Below, piece by piece: positions 24,422 through 38,208 of a stretch of DNA of 64,000 nt. The stretch is from Paramacrobiotus metropolitanus (Eukaryota; Tardigrada; Eutardigrada; Parachela; Macrobiotidae). Under the pieces are notes generated by a model. That model was not told the DNA's origin, did not search any database, and saw only the letters and a program-made list of their open reading frames with translations. How positions within the stretch are numbered: the first letter of the stretch is position 1; each line of letters begins with the position of its first letter. The stretch lies in the NCBI RefSeq assembly GCF_019649055.1, contig NW_026570264.1, positions 310,001 through 374,000 on the forward strand, read 5' to 3'. The position numbers were made by a program, and so were the translations under genes.

Positions 24422-25651
24422 CCGCTGTATATGTGGTATACCAATGATCAATGTATACCAATGTAGTGAAGTATGTAAAGAACCGATTAAACTGTACCCA
24501 CAAAAAAAAACTTCTAAATTGCAAAAAGGCAATGAACACGCTGATCGCGTACGAATCGACGCCGACAACATGTTGTATTTCACTTATTACCTAACCTTTT
24601 CAGAAACTGGCTGCCATACGTTTGGTCATAGCACTATAATTAAGAAATGTGTACAAATATCTACGCATCGCAGAACGTACTGTCCATTAAGGAAACGCAT
24701 TTTAAGAGATTACGTATACCGCGCGATTGCGAGAAACGAACGCGCGAGCCGTATATGTATTTAACGCGAAACCGGCACATGATGCATATGCACTTCGTAG
24801 ATTTGTTTTTCGGTTGGAGAGATAATTGCCGGAAGGAGAATATATGGGCGCACCTCGTGATCCATACAATGGACTACATGCATCCGTGCGAACGCAGGTG
24901 CATATGTATATATGCGATACATTACAGACCACCACTTTTCTCGTGGTTCCACGTAGCACCATTGCGTGCAAAACATTTTCGATAATTATGCTACTGTGTA
25001 TTGTATCGTTTGTGCACCTCGAACATATGTAACAATTAAAACATGTCATTTTATTGTTACGATTGATAATGACTTATCTCGATACATGCATTATAAAGCG
25101 TTTGAGAATTTAATGACGAACGAAGAAATTGTTACACAAACTATGCAGTTATGTTGCAACATACTCGTATATCTATATATATGCTCGTATCTGATACATA
25201 AAACTCTTGATTCCGATTCAATGACACAGTAAATAATCCCGTCAAGTGTCGGCTCAATGTACAGTAATAGTCTATTAGTTTTGTAATGGTACACATAGCA
25301 AAAAAAACAGTATTTAAACATGTGCACACTTAAATGACGGTGTAAATAATATCATTTCGAGACCCCTTTTTGAAAAAAAAACAAAGATTTGATATATAGG
25401 CGCAATTAGAATATAAAACTTACGAATTTTAGTAAAGATTAAAGTTGCCGACGCACATACGTACTGCATAAAAGTGCACATACAAAGCTGATAATTTTAA
25501 CCGTAGCATAAAGGAAGCTTAATGTAGCAGTTTTATGATGCCCGAATGATGATATACTTCTTTAATTTATTATTTCCACTATTATATATTACCATTTTAC
25601 AATGTTTGTAAATTGTAATTATACGTTGTTACTATTTCACTTTATTTTTGA

Positions 25652-25731
25652 TATTATATATTATTATATATTATTATATATTATATATTATTATATATTA
25701 TTATATATTATATATTATTATATATTATTAA
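25652..25731. repeat. TATTATATAT microsatellite
   Basis: An uninterrupted A/T-only tract made of TATTATATAT-like units. Confidence 0.95.
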
Positions 25732-28700
25732 CTAATCATCATTATTGACCGTCAAAAATTTTACTGTTTTCATCCTTATATATTATATTTCTTCAGTACT
25801 GCAATAAAAACAGTGTTATTCCTCTATTTTAAATCTACAATAATGTGAAATTTTGCCGAATAGAGTGACGTAGGCTAAATTAGGGCCACAGAAAGAAAAT
25901 AGATGATGGACAAGTGAGACATAATAACGCACGTTATTACCGGTAATTTGAGGGTTGATATCGGAGATTTCCCCGTGACGCACTTACATACAGCTTCTAG
26001 GCTAATAATTTAATGCCATCTAAACTATGTTTCTAAATTAAATTCCCATAGGTCAACAGACATAAAAAGGTCATGGATGGTTAGCAAATTAAATGGCATG
26101 GCTCGAATAACCCACCTACACAAGAATATTCTGGATGTTCCAACAAAACCGCTAAAGGTCATGCGGTGGGATGGGCATTGTGCGCTCAAGTAATGCGCAT
26201 GCTGTAACATATTTTCGACATAGTCAGGTGATTATATTATTGAGGAAATGGTAAATGGAAATTATTGGTTCTAATTTTAATTCCGATTAAAACGCGTTAT
26301 ACGAATAACAAGTTAATCCGGATTGACGTCATTGTCAATATTGGTAATCCGTGAACAGTTGGTTGTCTTGTAATCATCTACCCACATATTTATATTGCAC
26401 TCTATTTTAATATTTATGAATTTACTTATTTGATAACAATTTTATTTACTTTTTAATATTTGAACAGTGAATCAATAAATTTAAATTCTTTAACTTAAAT
26501 TCGAAAAACTGGTGAAAAGTCTTCGTACGTATAAGACGGTTTATTTTGCTTTTCTGCTTTTACTAACAAGATATTGTTGACTCTATGTAAAAATAAAACT
26601 CCCGCCCAGTAAATCGCATGTTATCGTATCGGCAAGATGACATCAGATAAGAACATATAAATATCAACTGAAACCGCTTTCCATTAAATGTTTTACTACC
26701 GCAAAATTCTGAGAATTGGTTACGCGTTAAGCATTGAAGTTTCTCCGGAAACACTCCATCAAAATTTGTCACTGCATACATTTCACTGTAATATCCGATT
26801 ACAGAAGGTACATCAGCAAATTTCACATTTTGCAGCTTATCGGTCAATGTTATTTGCGCAGAACTCTGACAATTGTGTTTATCCGCGCTGGCGAACAATG
26901 TGACGACACATTATCGAGGCCCAGTCTGCCTGGTACCCGTCCACTGATTAGCGCCTGACAGCGGTGCATTTTGCCTTCCGATACGAAAACGTCAGGTTAC
27001 TGCTATAAATAATTTTCTAAAATGTAATCGGGACCACGCACGCCGCCACCTGATTTGCGTAAAGCGCTGCCAGAATTATTGCCCTTAATTAAACCGGTAT
27101 AACAAGGTTGACCTTTTACCCTGGCTCCAGTTTACCTCTTATCCATTTAACACGCACTGTTCACGAAGGCGCCGCACAAATGAGGACGGTCTTTGTACTG
27201 ATTTAAAGTCGTCTGTACGACCCTGTTTACTAGGCTGATTTGATAACGCAGAGGACAAACAACAACATACAGATTATTAAGTTTAAAACCTTTGAGGCGA
27301 CGTTTTACCGAACTCCGTAGATAATCACTATATCGGCCCAAAAAACGCTCCGATTTCGAAACCAGCGCTGGCATGTATGCGCATAAATGAGTTTTTGTTG
27401 CACACTGTAAGAATAATACTAGTACTGAATTAAGTTCTGAACCGCGGACCGACCGGTCATTTCCGCCTTTTTTTGTTGTACAATCTTTTCCCTGACGAAA
27501 GCCAAACCATAATTCGAAACCGGTTTAATATGTTACGAAATATACAGAGTTTTACGTTTTACCGGTTAAAGACACTTTCGCTGCATTCTTTCTAGTGTTG
27601 CGGAACGAAAGCATTTTCGTATCAGTTTTTGTCACGCATTCAAATTTAACGTAACTCTTCGTTATCGTAAAGAAAACAAAAATTCGCCAACTAATCATCT
27701 TCGTTACGACAACCAAAGTGGTCTGAATTTCACTTTCATAAGAAAAGTAAAATTCAAGGACGTATACGTACGAAAAAGTTCCTTTTGCATAAAAACTTCC
27801 AACAGCATTATCAGCCGCTCGGGCGCGCGGTTCCTTGAACAGCGACAACTGGCGGAAGTCAGCGGTTACCGTTTATTTTCAAACATTTTTTTTATGAGAT
27901 CCTCATTTTATGTGTTAATGTTAATACTATGCGCATATTAAATACCGGTCTATATAGAAAATTTTTTTACTTCATTGTTGTGCTCTTGGTTCTGGAACAA
28001 AGGGCCGCTACATTATTTACCTATGCAGCCGCAGAAAATATTTTTCATGTGGCCAGTAGTATAGGGAAATTGTTTTTGGCGGAATTTGTTGTACGATGTC
28101 ATAATCCTAGCAAAAGCATTCATATTGCGAAAAACAATCTGAATACGGAAAGATAAGCATTACGGAAAAGCTAAAACTTTAAAAGGCCAAAGTGTAGTAT
28201 GGGGTGATGTCTGGCTGTTGTAACGCTATGCCATAAATACCGTTGGTACAATGCGCCTTGTGACGCCGGCGTCCCGGTTGTAAGATGCTACCGCCAGCTG
28301 GCACCCTGTCTGACAGAATATATTTCGTCATATATAAGTATTTGTCACTACTATGAACAAACGATTAGCATGTTGATAAGCCAACACAATGCACATTCTT
28401 CCATTGTCATACACAGAAATAATTAATTGCAGTACTGAAAAGGTAGCAATGACCGCAATATCGCTAATCGGCGCATAGATAACTTAATTTTGAAAACAAG
28501 ATACAGAGTCATACGATTGCGATGTAAAGTTCTCTTGCCTACTGGAAAGGTAATTGTAGTGTACCATACTCCAGAGTAGCACGACTCAGTCGTAAAGGTG
28601 ACAAACTGCGGAAGGAACATCGAAATTTTTCTTGTTCTGATTATTGGGTATTTAAAGTTTGAATGTAAATGACATCGAAATAAAATTTATGGAACACGAA

Positions 28701-29344
28701 AAAAAGCAGAAAGAAATTACAATGACATAAAACAGAATTACTCGTCCAATAAGTCCTGCTTTTGTAGTTCCTTTCCTCAGTAGTTTGGTCAGTCTCTCTA
28801 CCGCTAATTCGTCAAGGAAGGTCTTACATATGGTATCTGCAGAATAAGCCATAAGGTACATCCGTAAACGAACTGCACTCTATCACTATTAAGTCACTGA
28901 TTCCAGTTCCCAAGTCAAAAAGTCGTACTGGTCTTGCAACTGTTTTGACTACTTGATTTGTACTTAGAACTTCCAGTTTGCACCTCGTGCAGTTACTAAA
29001 TTGGGAGTGTTTTTCGTACCGTTTCCATTACTTTTTCGGGTGTTCTAGCGAACAAAATGAGGATCAATACTAGGTATTGTTAGCAACTTTTCGAACATTT
29101 AGGCAGCGCCGCAGCAGTGCATCGAACATCCTTAACCAGTATTCAGTAACGCATAACAATGGAACCCATGAAAAGCAGAATAACATCAGCAAAACATCAG
29201 CGAAATCAACAACACATCAGCGGTAACATCAGCAAATAATGGTAACATCAGCGAAATATTAATAGGTAACAGGACACATAATTGCATCCGCAATTATACA
29301 ATAAAATAGTAAACTGCAACAAGAAAATGCAAAATAACCGAAAA

Positions 29345-31795
29345 AATAATTCTTCCACGACCACTCCGCACCGTTCATCTGCAGCCTGCAGGTGTAGCTT
29401 CTCGACCTTCTCCACCACGTGTCCAGTGTCCACTGTCCACGGGGTCCTGATGCGTAAAATGCTCGTACACTGCAAGTACCATTATATACAGAAACATTCA
29501 CGACGTGTGTTACCATTAAAAATTCCCAAGAAAAAAATCTGAAATAATGCTGCGAACTGGATAAGCAGGCAACCCGTAACAACATCAATTCTTCAACGAA
29601 TTATTACCGAAAACAGTCACATGCGTGCGTGCGTATACCAGTGCGTGTTCATAAATATTTGAATAGTAACTATAAATAATTTTTAGGATACGAGTATCCA
29701 TTCAACAATGCTAGCATTACAACCGTAAAAAAATTCACCAATGCTTTTTCATTACGGCTAGTTACATTCAATAATTTATATGACTGACGTGGCATAACTG
29801 AGGCAGCAGTAAAATTTTATTTAAATATTATTCTTAGTTTAGTTTGTTCGAGCAGACAAAGTGACAAACCCTGAAGCACTTAAAAGGGTGGTCGCATTAT
29901 GAGTGTCAATAACAACAAAAATAAACCAGTGAAGCAAATATACAGAATACAAGCCGTGATTATCTGCTAAAGAACGTACCGAGCGTTTCGCGCATGAGTT
30001 TGCACAAATTGATGGAGTCGGTGTCCATCATCAACTCCCTGACGACCCCACCCTGCTCGTTTTCAACCACGAGCACCACCTTCGGCTTGGCTATCCGCGC
30101 CATTATCATGCATCTGCCCTCCAAGAGCATCGTGTCGTAGAACTAGCGGCGGGGTGTGCTGCGCCCGAGATTCCAGGCCGCCACTTTTCATCAGCGAGAA
30201 CGGGAAGGTGGTGCCTGTGGGGTAGGCGCAGAAACGATGCTTTGGATACAGCTCCGAGGCCATTGTGTCCCAGAACTCCAGGCAGATCTTGAAGATCTCG
30301 ATCTCATCCACTAGCAAGATGAGCAGCACGTAGCGCAGCGTCTCCAGCAGCTGCGGCCGCAGCTCCGCCGTCTTCTCGATCAGCTTGCTGTGCTCCTTGC
30401 TGCAGGTGGCCAGGAAAAGCGCCAGGTTCTGGATGAACTTCTACTCGTCGTCCGTGCGCTTGCCGACACGCAACGCGGATGTCCGCCTCCAGCGGCAGTA
30501 TCTAAACCATTTCCAACCACAATGCCACAACTAATTCACCAAAAAATAAAGAAAATTATCTTAAATTGTCAATTACACAAACACTTCACCAGCACGTATA
30601 TACGCACATAAAAACTCGTTTACAAGAAACGATTGGTACCACAGTTCTTTGTTTGCGCTAACAAAACAGTTAATGTCGATGTGATAATAAAACCGTGCCA
30701 CAAAAAAGTGTCACAAAACAAAATGAAAAAATATACGGTAACTATATCCATAGCAAAATGCAAATGCTACGAAATATGGAAAAAGTCTAGAATAAGAACT
30801 GAAAACTGATGAATATTCTTCAACGGTCGGAAGAAGTTAAATGTACACGACGAAAGTATAAACAACCACGCTAAATGAAAGCCATCGTGCCCATGAACTA
30901 CGAAATCCACTCAATAATATAAATCTGCCATTAATATAAAAATATCTTCCCTTAAAAAAACGTTAGCTTTTAAAGTAAGATATTACACAGCAATAATTCT
31001 CTAACGTTTTGATATACGTTTTGATTCCTGCAAAACAAACCACGGTGCTGTCGACATTTTCTCCTGTTTAATTAATATTTTCCATATTTTTTTAGTTTTG
31101 CCATTTTCCGTCAATTCTTCCCTCTTATTTTTGGAAAAACTGGTTTTTCTTTTCCATAAGTAATCCGGCATCCACATTTTATCCTTCCGTTTTTACATTT
31201 TCGCTTCTTTAGAAGGTTCAGCACACACTTCATAATAATATTTAATTAAAAATATTTCTATTATGCACTTGAAGTTACCATGGAAGAAATTTAATGGACA
31301 CGGAAATCGAAAAATTTCTACGAAAATGAATTATTTGAAGACGTACATCTACTTAACTGTTTCCATTTATGCCCTTCTTATTATCTCATTTCTTCGAATT
31401 CCGATAACGATGGTAAAAATGAACAATAAACTGCAGATTGCTGAGGAGCAAATTGAGAGAGGAAAAAACAAATTCGAAACAATATTCTTGAATTCGTCTG
31501 GAAATTTGAGAAACTGGGAAAACATTCCATACGAATTCCAAGTGATCAAACGTTAGGATTAGCTGGAAAACGAGAAAAACCCTCACCTTCACACTTGGCC
31601 ATGGCAGCGTCTTCTACCTAGTATTGATGACGTTCTTGAGGATCTGCGATTTTGCGTGTCTGCAGGGCAAATTACTTGGTCTCGGGGGTCTGCGAGTATT
31701 CCACCATGGCGTGGGCACGCGTCCACGTTGCGAGATCTTCCGTTCCTCCGAGGCACCCTCTGCGCCTCTGATTGCTCATACTTGGCGCAGCAAAA
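29345..31795 (-). pseudogene. XPO1: Exportin-1 (CRM1) pseudogene, three exon fragments
   Basis: Three minus-strand pieces resemble exportin-1, the nuclear export receptor, in gene order. Piece 1 (31587-31795) matches the N-terminal HEAT region (MVEYSQTPETK, then QILKNVIN in another frame) with a stop and a frameshift. Piece 2 (29980-30501) matches the middle (KFIQNLALFLATC, EIEIFKICLEFWDTMASELY, MARIAKPKVVLVVENEQGGV, DTDSINLCKLMRETL) with a TAG after DDE and at least one further frameshift. Piece 3 (about 29345-29469) continues with FTHQDPVD and ends at GAEWSWKN, with an indel. The GTACGT donor of piece 2 and the GCAG acceptor of piece 3 still join in phase, so this is a DNA-level copy, not a processed one. 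Most other exons are absent. Confidence 0.87.
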
Positions 31796-31799
31796 CATC

Positions 31800-34700
31800 C
31801 TGCCAAGCAGCGCAATGTCTAGTCGCTCGAAGAACTAACGGAGCTTTGCTGGCCCCCGAAGGACCAGAGTCTGCTGCAGCCATCCAGCCTGGTCGTCGCA
31901 GCCATCCAGGCTGGCCGTCGCTCACCCTTGTGGAAGTTGTCAAATTAAGTGCTACAATCAAGCGCTCAAATTGACGTTTACTGACAAGTTTACAATGACG
32001 CTGTTAAAAATCACACTCGGAAATCACGATAAGTATCAGGCGATTTTTAATTTTATACGCCACATTTCACAAACAAAAGTATAAAACTCAATAGTATTGC
32101 ACTCTGTCGTGACTCAAAAAAATGGAGACGTTGTAAAAAAGCCGTTCGAAACTGCGTGCTATGAAGACGCAGCGCAGCGAGATGCTGCTTTGTGTGCGTC
32201 GGGTGCCCATATGCGGTATGCTGTAGAGGTTATCAGGTGGCGCTGCTAACTGTAAGTGCTGACTGCCCGCGCTTCTGACACGCTACCGCAGTATGAGCCA
32301 GTATGTATAAGACTAGTAAAATAGGAAATAGTATAAAATATATATAATAGGAAAGATTAGTATTTAGGAAATAGTATAAAATATATATAATAGGAAAGAT
32401 TAGTAATACTAATCTTTCCTATTATATATATTTTATACTATTTCCTATTTTATAGCATTGTGAATTTCCTAGTATATATTTATCCTTTGTACTTGACTAT
32501 TTCAACTTGTACAGTTTTCTTTCTATTTTCTACAGGCACGTAGTTTTCAAACTGCTGTATAGCAGAAAAAATGGAAATTAATAATTATTGCTGCTTCCAG
32601 CCAACAAAAAAACTTAACACAATATAAAAACTACCTGTATACATAAATTTTTTTTTAATTTGTATATTTTTATATTACTAGTAAATATACAAATTTTAAG
32701 TTACAAATACTACAGAATTAAATTTAATACTATTATAAATACTACTATTAATTTATTATTTGATACTATAGTATTAAATCTGTATATTAATTTTTATATA
32801 TTTATTTTTGGTTATAAAGATACGTAATGCTTTTGGGCTGGCTGATGAAACATCGAACGTATATAACACACAACTGTCTTATTTTTCTGAACAATTTTCT
32901 GAAATCCATTACCGTTTCTCTATTTAAAGTGCTCTTTCTTTACTTTATGTAATCTTCTCCAACAAATAATTTGAACCACGTAGCCGCAGCGCACCGCTCT
33001 GCATCATTCACGGCCGGATTTTAAAAATGCATAAATATATAAATCAGATTATTCTTAGAGCATCCGATATGCAGAAAAGTGTTCCATGTTTCACACATAT
33101 TTCCAGTATTCTTTTATACTTGAGTCGCTAATTAATTGACACTTAAAAAAACAGAAATCTAGTAATTTTTAGCAACTTCCGGTTCGAACTTGGAACTGGT
33201 CTAGACCTTTGGGTCTAATCCAGTACCATTATCTTCGTTCGGAAATCGTGACACCACATTCGAACCAGTATAGAGCTTTTCTGTGTACTTAGCAAGTACG
33301 AGTACGACCTTTTGACTTGGGGTTAGGATGCAGCGTCTCTGTACCGGTCTTTTGCCAAAGATGCTTCCGTAATTCGAGCATGAGAAATGCTTTTTCTATA
33401 GGACTTTGAAAAAAACCCAATCAATACCCAGCAGAGAGCAAACAAATTTCCCCGCAGTTATTCGAATTCCCGACGATAACCTTTTCTACAACTACGTACG
33501 TTGACAATAAGATTTCTTCAGTTTTAATTCAGAACCAGGTATCCTAAAGCTCAGCAGCAAACAATCCAGTAAAACAATTTTCGAAATGAAAACCTTTTGA
33601 AATACACAACTGCTGACATCCCCCATCTATCTTCTTCAAGTAGCCACATGACCTTTGGCGTCGATCACTTATTCGAGAAGTTTTATGAAGATCGTTCTAC
33701 TGCGACTGTTCGGCTCCATATCCATACTGCTTGGCAAAATTTCTCCGGTAATTTAAAATTTCACACACGCGAATTGTAGGCTTACGCCGCAAAAAGATCA
33801 CCCGCCACGCATGTCTGTCGGCATGGTCCGCTCAAATTATAATTGTCTATAACTGGTGAGACAATGATACTACTGATTCACCAGTACAGAAGGAAAAATC
33901 TCACTTTTTTATACACAAAAGACAATAGCAGAGTAACAGTTTGGATCAAAAGGGCACCAGAATGCCAACATCACAGTCCGTCCAAGCACTATGCCAACCT
34001 GTAAACACGGTGCGAAATGGCCTTAGGGCTTCCGGAATATTGCAAAAAAATTGTGCAGGTAAGCTGTCAGCTACGATAATGAGCCGGCAACCGAACCGAG
34101 ATGGTTTTTATAGGCTAGGCTGCGCGAATGGCCCGAATCCGGTTCTGAAGATGGTAGACAAGCGGTTAAAAGGCAAAGAGAGGCTGGAAGTTCGGGTGGG
34201 CTTCATCACCAGAATCACCAGATTTCTCCCATCAGAGAACTCTTTACCAAAACTTCATAACTATTGGTGAAGTTTGTTCCTGAACAAATTAACCCCGTCA
34301 TTTGATCGCTGCTGATCAGTTCTGCACCGTATAGTAAAAGTATGTTCAAACTGACAAACTTAATATGAATTCATGTATACCGTACGCATTCCGAGACATG
34401 CGTTCTAAATCGACGCTCTTCGCCTCCCTGGCAGTGGACATTGTGCGACAGAGTTTTTATTTTTAAATGTTTTCCCGTCAGGAACTGGAAAACGTGGGCG
34501 ACCGTTTATCTGAGTGTTCAAAAGTTTTAATAAGAGCGATAGGTTGGTTAGAAATGTTAATTTACTACTTCGCATTTAAGACAAGAATGAGGCTTGCTGA
34601 ATTTTCATGTTTGATAAGTTTCTCAGCGGGGCGGATCCTCAGAGCCGTAGTACGATAGCTATGCGCCATTCCATAGGCGATGAGTTTGAAGATGCTGAAG

Positions 34701-36219
34701 AAGCGAAACGTGGTCGGCTGCTCGCGGTACATTTGCCGCCACAAGTGTTTTGTGGGAAATTGACTGCAGTTTCTAGTGTTTCAGCTTGATGAGTCTGCAA
34801 AATTACCCGACGCCATTTCGCGAGTTCACCTAGCTGAAATAGCCATTCTGCTGCTGCTCAAGTATTGCCGACTACACAATTTGCTGAAAACTCCATTTTT
34901 CCGTCCCTTTTAAGAACTCTCCAAATTGTCAGCATAGTCAACGACTCAATGATAAACGTATAACACGTAAATGATTCTGATAGCGCCTTTCGTATATGTT
35001 ATAAGGGCTCATAACGCCGGTTCAAATTTCATTAATCCAATTTTCCGGTCGGAAAATTTCTGAACTTTGTTAATGTGTGGGACCGCATCATAAACGATGA
35101 GCGTGCTGATTTATTTGCCTTGTCTATTTCTGTGCAACGCACAGAATTCTGTACAACCCACAGAATGAGGCAGCGCAAACAAATCGTTCACAGCGTATCG
35201 GCTCAGTCGGATGGATACGGTTTAGGCCAGAATCTTGGTCCTGTTGGCCGGGTCTGTTTCCTCTTGTTTCATTTACTTCGGCCTACCAGCTGGTACTCTT
35301 GATGTAAGTTAATTTAGTTTGTTTGTCTATTTTTTCTCACTTGCGTTGCGCCATTATTTAAAAAAAGTTTGGGCGCTGAAATGCGGGGACAAAGTACTCC
35401 ATAACGTCAGTAAAACCATTTTTACGGTTCTCGTGGACTTTTGGCTTCTAGTAGACGTAAGCGTTTGGTTTTTTTAGTCAAAATTGACGTTGGATCAACC
35501 AGCCTCCAACTTTGTGGAAAATCGACACTCTTCCGGTGCGTACTGATTTACAATTAGAACTTAATCGTATGAAGATCAATCTCTTCTATAAAATCCAGTA
35601 AACTTAGGACATTAGCCAAACTCCACCGAACCGAATAATTAAAATATTCCTCTCCCTGACCAGAACTGTGAAGGCAATCCATACAAGTTTGGCTCACATT
35701 TCGGACGGATTTCCTTGACGGGAAGTCTGGATGATGATAATGTACGTCTTGTGTGTAAGCGCATGGTTACAATAATTATCAATATTTATTTCCTTCCTGC
35801 CGGACAAATGACCATTAGACTGAGACCGGTTAACTAAACTGTACTGGGTTCTGTTGTGTCGATATGCACATCAAAAGGCGCCATGTGTTAGTTATCTGAA
35901 ATTCCAATCTAACTGGATGATTAATTCATCAGATCCTGGTGTCAGCAGAAAAACACCTGTACTGGCTGTACATGGCGGAGATATTGTCGAAAACAATTTA
36001 TACTGTAGCTGTGTCAGTGTGAGTAACTATACATTGCAGCATTTCATTATAACTGGAAAACACTAAAACCGAGAAGTAAATTGTAACGTGATGAATACGA
36101 TACTGGCTTACAGTTATATTACTTGTATTTTTCTACATGGTGCTTGGGCAGGACAAACATGATCGGATCCTGTATGACTTGTCGAAGCACCATTCGTAAA
36201 AATACATTCCCCATTTTAC
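31800..36219. other. Non-coding region with inverted repeat
   Basis: Apart from the palindrome at 32317-32452, no repeat family or exon was recognised. ORFs at 33941-34270 and 34467-34789 have no domain features. Confidence 0.45.
32317..32452. repeat. Duplicated arm plus perfect 46-bp inverted repeat
   Basis: A 46-base block (32317-32362, starting TAAAATAGGAAATAGTATAA) is followed directly by a second, nearly identical 43-base copy (32363-32405). A perfect reverse complement of the first block follows at 32407-32452. The centre of the inner palindrome is the single base 32406. Such a structure can form a long hairpin or cruciform. Confidence 0.97.
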
Positions 36220-36363
36220 CCAGCCCACCGCATCCAGGGAGATTTGCAACGTGACCGGCTCTACCAGTGCAATGAGCGCTGCAACGCAGTAAAATACTCG
36301 TAGCATTAAGTAGCAGAAAAAGGGCAGCACGCATTGTATCTGCAATTTCCGTAGCACAGCCAT
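36220..36363 (-). CDS. Possible first exon with signal-peptide-like start
   Basis: An ATG at 36363 opens 48 codons ending at a GTAAAA donor in phase 0. The start (MAVLRKLQIQ followed by VLPFFCYLMLRVFYCVAALIALV) looks like a signal peptide or membrane anchor. No downstream partner exon was found, so this may be chance. Confidence 0.27.
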
Positions 36364-36722
36364 CCGATTCTTACGTTATCCTCAACTATTTCTCGTTTAG
36401 TGCAGTCGCCGGTTGTCTGCGTTGGTTATTTTTTGCCACCTCCTGAGTTTCCGAAGAGGTCAAGGGTTTCCGATGTCTTCCCATGTTTTCTCATAGGTTT
36501 TCATAGGTTTCTTCAATTTTTTTTAGAATTTCTGAATTTTTGGTTTTCGTGATTTAGTTATTAAATAATTTTAACATTTTTAATAGTTAAAAGAAATAAA
36601 TTATCAGGTCGGGTCTCTCCGCCCACCTGACTTGTTCTTCGCTTTTGTGCTTTGCTGTTTTTCGGGATTTCCATCCATGCATTTTACATGTTTTTGATGA
36701 ATCTGCAGCATGTTTTGATGAA

Positions 36723-36755
36723 TCTGTAGCTAGCGCAGCCTGCGCTAGCTACAGA
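36723..36755. repeat. Perfect 16-bp-arm palindrome
   Basis: TCTGTAGCTAGCGCAG and CTGCGCTAGCTACAGA flank one base. A related but different hairpin at 36972-37001 shares the flanks (GTTTTGATG before, CCAGTT after). Confidence 0.95.
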
Positions 36756-36971
36756 TCCAGTTTGGTGGTTTTCGTGTGGCGGCAACATCGCCAATAAAGT
36801 CGATGTTTCCAGGTTGTTCCGTCGAATGCACCTGCGGAGTCTATAACGCCCCACGTTACAAAACTACGAAACCTAGTAACAAAATGTCAGGGCGGGCTTA
36901 TGATTCAGCCCTTCTGTCATTGGTTGGTTTTGGGTTTTTTCCTGTCTGGGCATTTTCATGCGTTTTGATGG

Positions 36972-37001
36972 CTCTGTAAGGCAGCTGCGCTGCCTACAGA
37001 G
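36972..37001. repeat. Hairpin related to the one at 36723
   Basis: CTCTGTA-A-GGCAGC pairs with GCTGCC-TACAGAG around TGC, with one bulged A. Left and right flanks match those of the 36723-36755 palindrome, while the stem bases differ on both sides in a pairing-preserving way. Confidence 0.85.
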
Positions 37002-37950
37002 ACCAGTTGGTTTTTGGCTGGCGCGCAAGGCGCGGTGTGTGTTAGATTTCGGCATTAAAGCCTTCATCCGGGTTTGCTTTTGTTCCGCTGTCGATGGAGG
37101 ATGCGCGCTTAGCCAGCGCCATCTGATAAAAAAATCCGCGACCACCAATAAAAGATATTATTAAGAATGCTACGAATATTAAGAAATTTAAGAAACCTAT
37201 ATGAACGATGACCTGAATGTCGGAATACTCAGCGCAGAAACTGGATCCAGTTATGAATTGCCGTTTTACCGCTTGCCAGTAAGCCGCTAGTGCCGCTATG
37301 CCGGTGACAACAGCCAGTGGCAGGTCCCACCGCTACATTTCACAACCCTGCCTACACGCTGAAGACACCGTCGCTTTGGCTCGCACGCGTGTTCTACCAA
37401 GTAGTTAATGGCATTAAACTAGGTATCAAGACAGAATAGCAACTAACGATAAACACTCTGTACTTAAGGCAGAAACTGTGGATGAACTTAGCACTTCTTG
37501 TTAGTAGTTGTTGTTGTTAATTAACTTGCCGTTTATGGAAGCCACGGATTTCTCCTGAAGACCTGGACAGCTAGAAAAGCGCAGATAAAAAGCCAACGAA
37601 GAAAAAACATTTTTGCGTTGCTTGAGTTTTTTATAAATACATAGATACAGTGGTGTTAACGGTAGGAGGTACAGATAGCCTTAAGCCCATAACTGCAACT
37701 CGCTGTCCAAAACACCAGCACAACAGAAAGGTTGGCCTTTCTACCAAACGAGGTTAAAATGGTGTGTTATTACACACTTTCGACGGTTTTTTATTCCGGA
37801 CATTTTTACAGTACGGATTCGCGTACCGGACACCAGATGCACGGTATTTTCCGCGTTGTTCCATGCGACAAACGCTTTTCGAAAATGGATACATGATGGT
37901 TATCGTTTTCATACACGCTTATGCACGAGATTAATGAAAAAATTAATTAC

Positions 37951-38208
37951 CAGGTTTTCTAGTGTGCAAACAACGCCGAGAATGGTGTCCGTCTTTTTGG
38001 TGCCCGGTGTGTGGATCTGCACTGTGTAAGTGTCCGCAATGCAAAAATAATCTGTTTTGTGTATTAATCCGCTACCCGCGACCCGGCCGATAGCTGGTTC
38101 GGCCGTGCCTAACGTAACTGCGACGCGATGAGTGATACTGCGGCCGCCCGATGACACCTCCAATGCACACCGATTCAAACGGTCATAACAAAACTTTTCC
38201 AGGGTCAT
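37951..38208 (-). CDS. Possible first exon, unknown protein
   Basis: ATG at 38208 opens 86 codons that end in phase 0 at a GTAATT donor. The translation (MTLEKFCYDRLNRCALEV..., with four Cys) is of moderate composition and not low-complexity. No homologous family is recognised and no second exon was found between here and the candidate at 36220-36363. Confidence 0.33.

Larger units (their letters stand above)
16646..29340. other. Gene-poor 12.7-kb region
   Basis: No exon-like GC-rich segment with protein-like translation was found on either strand. Minor content: a CT-rich microsatellite at 17204-17302; TGACGTCA at 17354-17361 (a CRE-like octamer); GTAC-rich sequence at 18718-18850; palindromic GTACATGTACATAGTACAT repeats at 22848-22915; a hairpin at 24372-24421; a (TATTATATAT)n tract at 25652-25731; and an AACATCAGC-type short repeat at 29183-29250. 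Short ORFs here look like chance. Confidence 0.5.

Noticed and set aside
29978-30501. Functional exportin gene
   Set aside because: In-frame stop, frameshifts and missing exons rule out a working product.
31263-31556. 97-codon ORF with a hydrophobic stretch
   Set aside because: AT-rich and located beside the exportin pseudogene in degenerate repeat-like DNA; likely chance.
33181-33260. GGTTCGAAC resembling a tRNA B box
   Set aside because: No A box, acceptor stem or cloverleaf could be built around it.
33941-34270. 109-codon plus-strand ORF
   Set aside because: No motif, no splice sites that extend it, and no exon-like composition.
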